Program-made: the position numbers and the translations under genes
In this document: piece after piece, positions 36,994-47,200 of the stretch
Position numbering within the stretch: position 1 is the first letter of the stretch
How the letters are laid out: the number at the start of each line of letters is the position of its first letter
Source: Lathyrus oleraceus
Taxonomy: Eukaryota; Streptophyta; Magnoliopsida; Fabales; Fabaceae
NCBI RefSeq assembly: GCF_024323335.1
Contig: NC_066584.1
Coordinates: 272,405,618 to 272,469,617, forward strand
Direction: 5' to 3'
Length of the DNA: 64,000 bases
Notes under the pieces: generated by a model
Database searches by the model: none
What the model was told of the DNA's origin: nothing
Seen by the model: only the letters and a program-made list of their open reading frames with translations

Positions 36994-39900
36994 GTGATTC
37001 TTAGGAAGCATATAGAAATGTCTTCTCATACAAATGGGTATTTTTTAGAAAATATTTCCATATTGAATTGCAAGAATTATGATAATTGGTGTAAGAAGAT
37101 GAAGGTTGTCTTCTGCTATCAATATGTTTGGGATCTTGTGAAGAATGGACTAACACCAATTAGCGATAATTCCATGGATGAACAAAATGTTGCACATGAA
37201 AATTTGAAGAAGAAATATTATAAAGCCCTCTTTATATCCATCAATGCGTTGATCCAAACAACTTTGAGAAATTTGGTGATGCAGATTCATCGAATGAGGC
37301 TTGGGACATCTTGGAAAAGTTTTTGGAGATGTTGAGAAGGTGAAAGAGGTGAGGTTACAAACTCACAAAAGAACGCATGAGTTGGTTTAAATGGAAAAAA
37401 GTGAAAGTGTGGTTGATTTCTTCACTAGGGTAACAAGACTGGTGAATTAAATCAAGATGTGTGGAGAAGTATTGACATCCAGATCGATAGTTGCAAAGAT
37501 CTTGAGGTAATTGCTTCCAAAATTTGATCATGTGGTTGTAGCCACAGAAGAGTAGAAGGACCTATCAAGCATGAAAAAAGAAGAGCTTCAAGGGATTAAT
37601 GAATCTCATGAACAAAGAATGACTGAAAGATCTGCAAGCAAGACGAAAGTCGATGTATCTCTGTAAGCACAATCAGTAAAAGAAAAGAAAGATAGAGGAA
37701 GATGGAACGAAAATAAAGGTAGAGGAGGTTACAAAAACTCAAATGGTAGGAGTCACAAAGAAGAAGGAAATTCTTAAAATCAGAGACAATTCACAAACCA
37801 AAGTAACCACATAGGTGGTATTGTAGGTAGAGGAAGAAGTGGTGGAAGGAAACCTGATAAGAGCCATATTCAGTGCTAGAGTTTCAGAAGTGTGATTGTT
37901 ATGCTAGTGATTGCCCTGAAAACAACAGAAATAACCAAGAGAATGATGCAAGGCATGCAAAACAAGAAGAAGAAGTGTTGTATATGGTTACAACAAAGAA
38001 AGAAGAAAAATATGAATATCAATGGTACCTAGACTCAAGGTGCTTATCACACATGACTAGAAGGAGAGATTGATTTGTCAACATTAATCCCTCCATGAAG
38101 AACAAGGTGAAATTTGAAAATGACAATACCATAGTTGCTGGAGGTATTGATGATGTCTTGATAACGAGGATAGATAGCAAACAATAAGTGATTTCCAATG
38201 TGTTGTATATTCCAGGCATGAAAAGAAACTTGCTCAACATAGTGAAACTAATTGAAAAGAATTACTAAGTGTTGATAGAAGACAAGATAATGAGGGTACT
38301 TGACTCAAGTGGCAAGGTAATCTTGGAGGAACCTATGTCTCAAAATAGAACATTCAAGATTGAGCTCCAATTGATGGAACACAAGTACCTAGCAATTGCA
38401 GCTAGCATGGATGAATGGCTATGGCACTATAGACTTGACAATCTCAACTCCAAAGACATCAACAACTTGAAGAGAAGAAACATGGTCTTAGATCTACCAT
38501 AAAACCACATTACAAGTGAAGTGTCTGAAGAATATGTTCAGGAAAAGAAACACAAGAACAACTTCAGCAAAGATGAAAGAAGTAATTCTAAAGTCGTCAT
38601 TGAGGTCATATACTCATATGTGTGTCGTCTTCTTTAGGTAGATTCAATTGGAGGTAACAAGTACTTTATTACATTCATAGATGACTATAGTAGAAAACTA
38701 TGGACTTACATAATCAATAAGAAAAGGGGTGCGATCGAGGTATTCACCAAGTTCAAAGTTATGGTGGAGAGACAAAGTGGCCACAAGATCAAGACCTTGA
38801 GGACTGATGGTGGTGGAGAATATGTGTCAAAATATTTTGATGAACTATGTGAAAGAGAATGGATCATGTATGAAGTGGTACCACCATGCACTCATCAACA
38901 AAGTGGAACTACTGAAATTAAAAACAGGACCATCATGAAAATGGTGAGGTGTATGTTAAAGAGAAAACATATACCAAATGAGTTGAGGTTGTGTCGACTG
39001 CAACATACATTTTGAATAGATGTCTAACGAAGAAGCTAAAAGGAATCACACCATAAGAATGTTGGTCTGATGCCAAGCCTAGCTTAAGTCATTTGAAGGT
39101 GTTTGGATCCATAGCATATAAACATGTTTCAATTCAGTTGACAAGAAAACTTGATGACAAGTAAAGCCAGATGATCCTAATAGTATATCACTCAACTGGT
39201 GGATACAAGTTGTTTGACCCTGCAAACAAGCAAGTTGTGATCAGAAGAGATGTGATCATAGATGAGCTAGAAGAATGGGATTGCAATGACAATGTCAACA
39301 AGGATTTAGTAAGAGTCTTATGTGATGAACCAACTAGTGAAGCTGGCAAGGAAATTTGACCAGAAGTAGGCAGGGTTCAAACAGGCATAAGAAGACCTCA
39401 AAGGACAAGAAACATGCCATCAAGACTGCAAGAATGTGTGATCACATCAGATGATATGTTCAATGATGAAGGTGAGCTGGTACACTATGTTTTATATGTA
39501 GATAGTGAGTCAGTCAATGTAGACGAAGTATTGAAGGACTCAAAGTGGATGCAAGTCATGATGGAGGATCTATAAAGGTCAACAAAACCTGGTCAATAGT
39601 CAAATTTCCACAAGGTAAGAAGGAAATGGATGTGAAGTGTGTGCACAATGTGAAGCTGGATCCAAGAGGAGAAGTGACCAAAAATAAAGCAAGATTTGTA
39701 GCCAAAGCATTTCATCAGAGAAAAGGAACTGACTTTGATAAAGTTTTTGCACCAGTTGCTAGTATTGAAACAATTAGGTTAGTTATTGGCCTATCAAACA
39801 TAAACAACTGGTATATGTATCAAATGGATGTGAAATGTATATTCCTGAATGGTCACTTAGATGAAGAAGTTTATGTAGCACAATTAGTTGGTTTTGTGAA

Positions 39901-40084
39901 GAAAGACCAAGAAAGCAAGGTATACAAGTTGCATAAAGCTCCGTATGGAATCAAACAAGCTCCAAGAGCTTGGAATATGAAGATAGATTATTTTATAAGG
40001 GAAAAGGATTTTGTAAAGTGCACAACTGAACATGGTGTATATGTTAGAAGAAGGAGAAGTGGATTGCTCATGCTTTACCTCTAG
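36994..40084 (+). pseudogene. Ty1/copia gag-pol remnant
   Basis: Domains are in copia order, in changing frames. Gag: LNCKNYDNWCKKMKVVF, AHENLKKKYYKALF. Zinc knuckle/protease region: WYLDSRCLSHMT near 38030, with Asp-Ser in place. Pre-integrase: EWLWHYRLDNLNSKDI. Integrase core: FITFIDDYSRKLWTY, LRTDGGGEYVSKYFDEL, HQQSGTTEIKNRTI; the second Asp is there and the Glu is shifted by damage. Reverse transcriptase at 39545-40084: KARFVAKAFHQRKGTDFD, APVASIETIRLVIGL, YQMDVKCIFLNGHLDEEVYV, YGIKQAPRAWN. It stops before the YVDD active site, so the 3' half of RT, RNase H and the 3' LTR are missing. Many stops; dead. Confidence 0.85.
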
Positions 40085-40212
40085 TAGTTGATAGTGCATA
40101 TTAAAAAGGGTACGAATAAATTGTTGTTGAATATGTAAAACGTACCTTAACCCAAGTAGTTGATAGTAAGACGTTCGGTGGTTGTAACTAGAAAACCCAT
40201 TGATATTAGTAT

Positions 40213-40220
40213 CTTATACC
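40213..40220. repeat. Target site duplication of hAT element A (left)
   Basis: CTTATACC here and CTTATACC at 41113-41120 are identical, 8 bp as expected for hAT elements. Confidence 0.88.
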
Positions 40221-41112
40221 TAGGGATGTCAATTTGCATCTGTTAACGAGGATCCCCATAGGGATTATCTATTTGCAGCTTCAAAGTCGGGGATTTTTTC
40301 TCCCGTGGGACATGAATGAAGGGAAAAGTTCCCCCGATGACACTTTAGGGCGGGGATCGGGGAAGTACCCTCCACTCTGCGGATTCCCCGAACCTGATCA
40401 TATTATTTAACTTTCTTATATAATATATTATATAATATATATTTATATAATTTTGCATGGTTTTTTAAATAATCAATATATTAAAAAATGAAGAGTCATT
40501 AGTAGATTGTTTTATTTTATTTTTGCTTCATTGTATAATATATTGTTTCAATATCCAATTTCTCAACCCTAAAAAAGGACACTCATTACATATAGTGTAC
40601 ACACCATGTCCTCCTCCTTTTTTCTCGATTCTCTTTATCTCCTTTTTTCTCCATCTCATCTGTTCACATCATCATCACAACAATCATTCTCCTTTGTTCA
40701 ATGTACTTATAGTAATTACTCTTCAACTTCACTATATTTTAATTAGCAACCTATTTTTGATTCAATTAGTAAACTAGTGGTTATAATTTCGTAACTGCAA
40801 GTGCTTTTGCATTTTTTTTGTTATTGATGCAAGATGTGTTTTCATTTTTAAAAAAAGAAAGATGTAAAATATATGTTTTTTTAAATAATAATAACGGAAT
40901 ATTAGTGTCATGTTTCGATCAAAAAAAATAGAAATTTTTTTAAGACCGAATCTCCATGATCTTCGTTTCTCCGTGGGAATTTGTGGGGATCTGGATGGGG
41001 GGAAATATTGCCCCATGGCGAGGATCGGGGAAGGGGATGGGGAAATCATTAGGGGAGGGGCGGGAAGCGAGGAAGCATCCTCCGCACACTCCCTTCCCTA
41101 TTTACATCCCTA
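40221..41112. mobile_element. Non-autonomous hAT element A, 892 bp
   Basis: The ends are TAGGGATGTCAAT and ATTTACATCCCTA (inverted), with a perfect 8-bp duplication CTTATACC. Subterminal regions are rich in GGGGATCCCC-like strings (CGGGGATCGGGGAAG, GGATTCCCCG, GGGGATGGGGAAAT) in opposite orientations. The middle is AT-rich with no transposase. Confidence 0.87.
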
Positions 41113-41509
41113 CTTATACCTCACGTTGTTTCTATGATCTCTTCAAATTAGCAGGTGATAGATTTGGGTTTTTAGTGGAAGATCTGTTGGATGATGTTTT
41201 CCACTGACGAGTTTATGTCTATTTTGTTAGATCATGATGTATTTAGAATTTTTGTATTCATGAAATTTATTTATTAATTTCATACTTAGATTTATTTAAT
41301 GCATCTTGTACCAAATTTTAATTCCACAAATTATTATTTTAGACACGTAATTTTTTGTATTACAGAACTATACCTTTTGTGATTTTTTTTATAAGAAAAA
41401 TTGTATTAACTTTAAGTATTAGGGGTACTCTAACCCAAATACAAAATAAGGCACGGTCTAATCTTACAACAATGATCAAAGCAATTTGAGACAAAGAAGA
41501 TGATTTTTA

Positions 41510-41990
41510 TACTAATCATAGAAATTACATTTTTGATTGATTCTAGAATCTAGACTAAACCAAAAGCCAAGAGATGGTTTTAATGTTAAACTTCTGTTCG
41601 GCCACAGATGCCACAACATTATTGAATAAAATTTCATTTCTTTTATACTTAATCTCCTCCAATCAACTTTCTTAAACCAGTATTTTCTTGCCTGCGTGAA
41701 ATGGTCCATTAAATTCTCCTCAGAACTTGTATGATAGTATGTGCCTAGACACACCTCTTGCCACACGTTTTGCACTAACGAGCATCTAAGTAGTAGATGA
41801 ACATGGTCTTCCACTTATTGAAAGCACATCACACACACCATGTCATGTGGATTGTGAATAATGTTCCTAAATTGCAACTGACTTTTTGTTAGAAACATGT
41901 CTTGAAATAACCGCCAGCAAAAAAGTTTAACTTATACCCAATGTTTATTTTCATTAACTTAGAAATCCAATGTTTTTGTGGATGATATAT
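41510..41990 (-). pseudogene. LINE zf-RVT region fragment (minus strand)
   Basis: Reading leftward: CWRLFQDMFLTKSQLQFRN, HDMVCVMCF and EDHVHLLLRCSLVQNVWQEV. This is the zinc-binding region C-terminal to plant LINE reverse transcriptase (C-x2-C...H-x3-4-C). One stop or frame change near 41815. Isolated fragment. Confidence 0.65.
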
Positions 41991-42089
41991 GTACATTGGT
42001 TTTCCTACTTGTCTAATGTTGGGATGGCCGATGTTTTTCACGAACAACTCATTGAGTTGTAGAAGACTTTAAAGGGAATTAAACTAAAT

Positions 42090-42420
42090 AATTCTTGCCA
42101 AGATAAATTCATATGGATTCATGATAAAACAAGGGGATTTAGTGAGTCATCAGTTCTAAATAGATTATATTATCAAGAATATGAATAGAATTTGGGAGTG
42201 AATTCAAAGGAAGCAATGAAGGTTTTTTGGGAGGAGAATGTGTTGTCAAAAGTTCAAGTCTTTGGCAAGAGGCTTTTATTGGGGCATATATTAACTTGTA
42301 ATGAATCGCAAGGAGAACACATTTTATCATGCTTGATATGTTTTCACGAGTAAGAATCTATTGCACATTCTGGTTTTAAGTGTAAGTTTACAATGATATG
42401 GGAGTTAGTTGTGTTGGGTT
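42090..42420 (+). pseudogene. LINE zf-RVT region fragment (plus strand)
   Basis: The translation has KFIWIHDKTRGFSESSVL, FWEENVLSKVQVFGKRLLLG and ESIAHSGFKCKFTMIWEL, the same LINE region as its head-to-head neighbour but from a different family member. Stops interrupt it. Confidence 0.6.
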
Positions 42421-43059
42421 TGGGCTTCCTTCCTATGTGGAGAAATGCTCAAATATGATTAGTCCATTTGTCTCTCTTATTTAAGTAGAGAGGATCAACT
42501 TAGGATTGAGAGATATCGAGAGAAAATAAGGATTCAAAAGACATAAAAGATGAGAGAAACTTATTCCCGTTTTTTGCACCCAGTCTCACTAAATCGACGA
42601 TCCCCAATTTGTTAACCGTAGGATCAAGCTCAAACTTAGATGGCAGACTTGTAACACCTATATATAACTTTTGATAATTCATAATTTCAAAACAAGGTCT
42701 GAGCCAAGAGATATATGCTTCACACTGAAGTTACAAATTTGGGTAATTTTTCAGCTTTTTTATTCTTATTTGTAAGCTAGTTTATTTTGTGATTTGTGGT
42801 TGTTAGCAATAGTTTGTGAATCACTTTAAGACTCTTGTACCCTTAATTGATTATACTGGAGTTAATTTTTTGTTCTGGATGACTCGTGGTTTTTACTCTC
42901 ATATTAAGGGGTTGCAATTAAGTGAGATTGTGGTGTTTGCTTGCAAACCAACATGGTAATGCAATTGTTGCTTAGATGTGTCAAACATGGTCCAGACATC
43001 CGTTTTGATTTGATCTATGTGCATATGCTTGATAATTGTGATTATGACAATCACCTTAG
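42421..43059. other. Sequence without recognised gene
   Basis: AT-rich, short frames only. It probably belongs to the copia remnant that becomes recognisable just downstream. Confidence 0.4.
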
Positions 43060-43226
43060 TTCTAGAAAGTGGCAACACAACAAAAGTAACTTGGTTATGG
43101 CTAGAGGGGAAATCTTTGTAAATTGTATTGAACAAAAGCTTTAGTTGTTAGGGATAATGTGAATGTTATCGATATGGAAGTATATTTGTGGCACCAAAGA
43201 CTTAGTCATATTAGTGAAAAGAGGCT
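43060..43226 (+). pseudogene. Ty1/copia pre-integrase fragment
   Basis: KSNLVMARGEIF-like text, then VNVIDMEVYLWHQRLSHISE, with the copia LWHxRLxH motif and SEKRL. The fragment is cut off at 43227 by the inverted Ogre-like LTR, so it was the target of that insertion. Confidence 0.6.
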
Positions 43227-43522
43227 TATCACATCTCAAAAAATACGAACATTCGCGAGCGTTTGCACGCTCATAAAAATGATTGAACAGATTCTCCACT
43301 GAACTTTATTTATTCCAAAAAGAAAGGAAAAATATAGATAAAACCCTTTAAAAAAGAAAATGATCGTCGCAACCAAATTCGGGTTCGGGAGTCAATTATG
43401 CAAGGAAAAAGTATTAGCATCCATCACGTCCGTTGTATTCAATGGGAACCATTTAGTAAAATTTTCGATTGAATGTTAGCATATGTCAATTGTTTTCTTC
43501 GAGTGATAAAGAGTTTAAAAAG
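43227..43522 (-). mobile_element. Ogre-like LTR, minus orientation, terminal part (continues at 53868)
   Basis: The reverse complement matches 36570-36779 through GGTTTTATC, AATAAATAAAGTTCAGTGG and a terminal GAGATGTGATA at 43227. The Tat retrotransposon interrupts it at 43523. Beyond that element, 53868-55403 carries the inverted counterpart of 35640-36200, showing one LTR split by a later insertion. Confidence 0.6.
43518..43522. repeat. Target site duplication of the Tat retrotransposon (left)
   Basis: AAAAG here and AAAAG at 53863-53867 directly abut the LTR ends. Confidence 0.92.
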
Positions 43523-44122
43523 TGTTCCGGACTGGGCCATGACCCTAGGCACGGCACGGCCCAATGCTCGCCAAGCCCACATCCAAACGACCATGTCCGC
43601 ACGACCACGAGGATACGTCAGGTGGACGACAGTCCGCCCGACGAACGTCTCCCCGACCCCTTAAACACGTGTCGGACAGCGAGCGGGTCCTCCTCATACG
43701 ATCTCCATCCACTCACCGTCAACCCACGTCGCGGGCACCTCAGTTGTGTCGGGCAGAGCCCTAACGGCATCCCACTCACCACGTCACCCAACTCCCCTAT
43801 ATTGTCGCCTTAGGGATAGGGGCAGTTGGACCAGGGGGCAGACTTTGGTCTAGGTCTTAACGCTTCTTACGCGTCCCCTGGCAGCTCCTCCTTGGGCCTA
43901 GCTAATCCAGCCCATTAGGAGCCTTGGCCCAGCGCTGGGGGCTCACTATAAATACCCCTTTCATGGCAAAGGGGCAGGTATTCTAACTCACACTCTGATA
44001 ACCTCATTCTGTACCTTTTCTGACTTAAGCATTGGAGCACCTTGCAGGTACACCCCCCTCTCATTTCATTCTCCGGCCCATTAACCAAGACCGTGGAAGG
44101 CCCTCCTGATCAGGTGAGATCA
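43523..44122 (+). repeat. 5' LTR of the Tat retrotransposon
   Basis: 600 bp, starts TGTTCCGGACTGG and ends GGTGAGATCA. A TATA box CTATAAATA is at 43946-43954, followed by a pyrimidine-rich leader. It reads identical to the 3' LTR at an offset of 9740. Confidence 0.95.
43946..43954 (+). promoter_or_regulatory. TATA box in the 5' LTR
   Basis: CTATAAATACCCC, preceded by GCGCTGGGGGCTCA. Transcription would start about 30 bp downstream near 43980. The same box is at 53686-53694 in the 3' LTR. Confidence 0.75.
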
Positions 44123-44123
44123 G

Positions 44124-44142
44124 TGGCGCCGTCTGTGGGAAC
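44124..44142 (+). other. Primer binding site of the Tat retrotransposon
   Basis: TGGCGCCGTCTGTGGGAAC begins one base after the 5' LTR. The TGG start pairs with a tRNA CCA tail, and the first ten bases agree with the 3' end of plant tRNA-Asp. This string is common in plant Tat elements. Confidence 0.8.
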
Positions 44143-44202
44143 TAGCTATCCCCATCTTCATCAAACGAGGATCAAAAGCTCATTCATTTCTGTCCTTCCA
44201 AC

Positions 44203-47200
44203 ATGGCCGGAGAACAACATAGCGATCACAGCCGTCCCCTCGTCAACTACAACATGGACGACGGCCCGCCATCCCATGAGGCGGACGTTCGGGACGGTCA
44301 TCCATCCACCCCGTCTCCAGAGCCCCAAAACAACGGAGATGTCTCTCACGCCCACAATTTAGGGGCAGAGACATTTCATCCCATTCCCGTTCCCGTTGAA
44401 GGAGACGCCGTAATGATTGCCATGGTGAATGCCCTCAATCAGGCCGGTTCTATGCTCCACCAGCAGCACGAACGAATCATGGCCCTCGAAGCCGAACGAC
44501 AAGAGGCCCGGCCCCAGCCGGTGAGTAGGATACAACAACGTCCGGAGCCAACGAAGAAGCGAGGACGTCGCTCTCCCGAACCCCACGCCAGCAGGGCACG
44601 CGCCCATCGTGACGGTGGTCGAGCGAGAACATCACCAAGGCGCGGGCACAGCCCCGACAACAACGAACTGTCTCCCTTAAGGAGCGACGAGGAAGATTTG
44701 CATTGCCCCCTATCTCGGGCAATAATGGAAGCCCCGCTCCCCAAAGGCATGGAGAAACCGCCAAACCTAGCTGTGTACGACGGGACTACAGATCCCGACG
44801 ATCACGTCGACAACGTCAACGCGATGCTCGACTACCGCAATGATATAACCGGGCACCTCAAATGCCGACTGTTCTCAACGACCCTCAGGAAAGGGGCCAT
44901 GGCCTGGTACAAAAGCTTGGCCCCTGAGTCCATGACGTCATGGAGAGTCATGAGGTCCATGTTCACCCGGCACTTTACAGCTTCCCGTCGTCACCCCAAG
45001 ACTGAGGCGACCCTTGAAGCCATAGTGCAGAAGAAGAATGAAACACTGCGCTCATACATCGAGCGATTCAACCAGGAAGCTGTCGAGGTAGATACCACCG
45101 AGCACATGAAGAAGTATCTCCTCGAGAGAGGTCTCTTACCCGGCAGTGAACTTAGCAGAGCCGTAGGGATCGAGCCTCCCCGCACCTTAAACGAGCTCCT
45201 GCATAAAGCCCAGGCCTACATCAGATACGAGGAAAAGCAGGTGGCACACAATGCCCGCAGCGGACGTAACGCTGGGGAGACCGAGCACTCAAAACGCGAG
45301 GACACGAGCATTTCCCGTCGCAACGGAGACAGACGAAGAGAAGAAAGACCTCGCGAGCTCCGGGAAGGAAGAGGCCCCGCGGGCAGATATAGCGAGTACA
45401 CCTTACTGACAGCTCCTCGAGAGCGTATCCTCGCAGAATGTATCAACTCTGAATTTAAGCAGGGCAGGGTCAGGTTCCCAAAACCGTCTGCACCAAAGCC
45501 CCACACCGACAAATCAAAGTACTGCCGGTTCCACAGAAGTCACGGACACGTGACCGAAGACTGCGTCCACCTGAAAGATGCGATTGAAATTTTAATCCAA
45601 GAAGGGCACCTGAAGCAGTACACGAGGAAGAACGAAGCTCCCAGACACGACGAGCCAGAGAAGAAGAGACCCCGGGAAAACACACCCCCCGACAACTCTC
45701 CCTATCAAGTGGCCCTCTGCGTGTCACGACCGGAAGATTTCTTCCCCCCCGAACCATTGCCCGAGGGCAAGATCACTGCACTCAGCCCCTGGGAAGACTT
45801 CCCTACCACACTGGTGATATCAGGAGGAGGAACTAACGGGGAATCCGCGGCCCTCTCCGTCAAACGCAAGTTCGACGAACTCCTACTGACTGCCCCCGAG
45901 CAGAAAGCGACATTGACAAAATACCGGGGAAAATCCAACCCAATATCCTTCTTCCTGGAGGAACTCCCGGGCGGATCCCCGAACTCGGCCATCCCACTAT
46001 TGATTAGAGCAAAGATGGCCAGATTCGACGTACGACGCATCCTGGTCGACGAAGGCAGCTCAGTGGATATCATGTACGTCCACCTCTTCAAGACTCTGAA
46101 GCTAGACAAGACCAACTTAGCCCCCTACGTCGGATCAGATCTCCAAGGATTCAACGGAGCAACAACCAGACCGTGGGGATATGTTGAGCTCCTCGTCACT
46201 TTCGGCGAACAAGAAACGGCCAGGGAAGTCAAAATCCAATTCCTGGTCGTAGACTGTCCGTCTCTCTACAATTGCATCTTTGGACGCCCGACACTGGCCG
46301 AACTCACTGCGGTCCCGTCCACCGTCCACCTGAAGATGAAATACTACACCAAATTGGGACGTGTGGTCACCATCCATGGTGACATCGAAGCAGCCCGGCG
46401 ATGCTACGACGCCGCAGTAAAAGGACAGGCCGTAGTCAGCACGAAGAGCAACTGCAACAACAAAAAACTCAAGACCGAGGATCCCGCCCGAGGAGTCAAC
46501 GCCATCGACCTCGACTGTCGCGTCGGGCTGGACGAGACCGAAGAGGGGAGGTTCCCCAAGGAACGCTCTCTCGAACACCCGGTCCGACCAATCCCCGACG
46601 GGGAATTCGAACTCATTCCTCTTGGGGACGATCCGGAAAGGACGGTGAAAATAGGTAAGGGACTACCCGAGGAAACAAGAGAAGAGCTAGTAGCATGCCT
46701 CAAAGAGAACTCCGACCTCTTCGCGTGGAATGCCGCAGAAATGCCCGGGCTGGACCCCGAGATCGCGTGTCATAAGCTAGCTGTAGACCGGGCAGCCAAG
46801 CCCATAGCACAGCGTAGACGCAAGCAATCGCCCGAAAAGGCAGAGGCTGCCGAGCGAGCTGTAAAAGACCTCTTAGAGGCAAATTTTATTTCTGAAGCCC
46901 AGTACACAACCTGGCTCTCTAATGTAGTCCTCGTTAAGAAAAATAATGGAAAATGGCGTATGTGTGTTGATTATACTGATCTTAATAGGGCTTGCCCGAA
47001 AGATGCTTTCCCCCTCCCTAATATAGACTCGCTCGTTGACAACTCTGCAGGTTTTAAACTCTTGTCCTTCATGGACGCATATAGTGGATACAACCAGATC
47101 CCTATGTCGCCCGCGGACAAGAAACACACAGCGTTCATGACCCCAACGGGCAACTACTATTACAACGTGATGCCGTTCGGGCTCAAGAACGCTGGCGCTA

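Noticed and set aside
44359..44764. Minus-strand open frames opposite gag, and many others opposite pol to 49679
   Set aside because: They are shadows of the GC-rich gag-pol frame, without motifs. Only the antisense gene at 50286-52708 has splice sites, a promoter and conserved domains.
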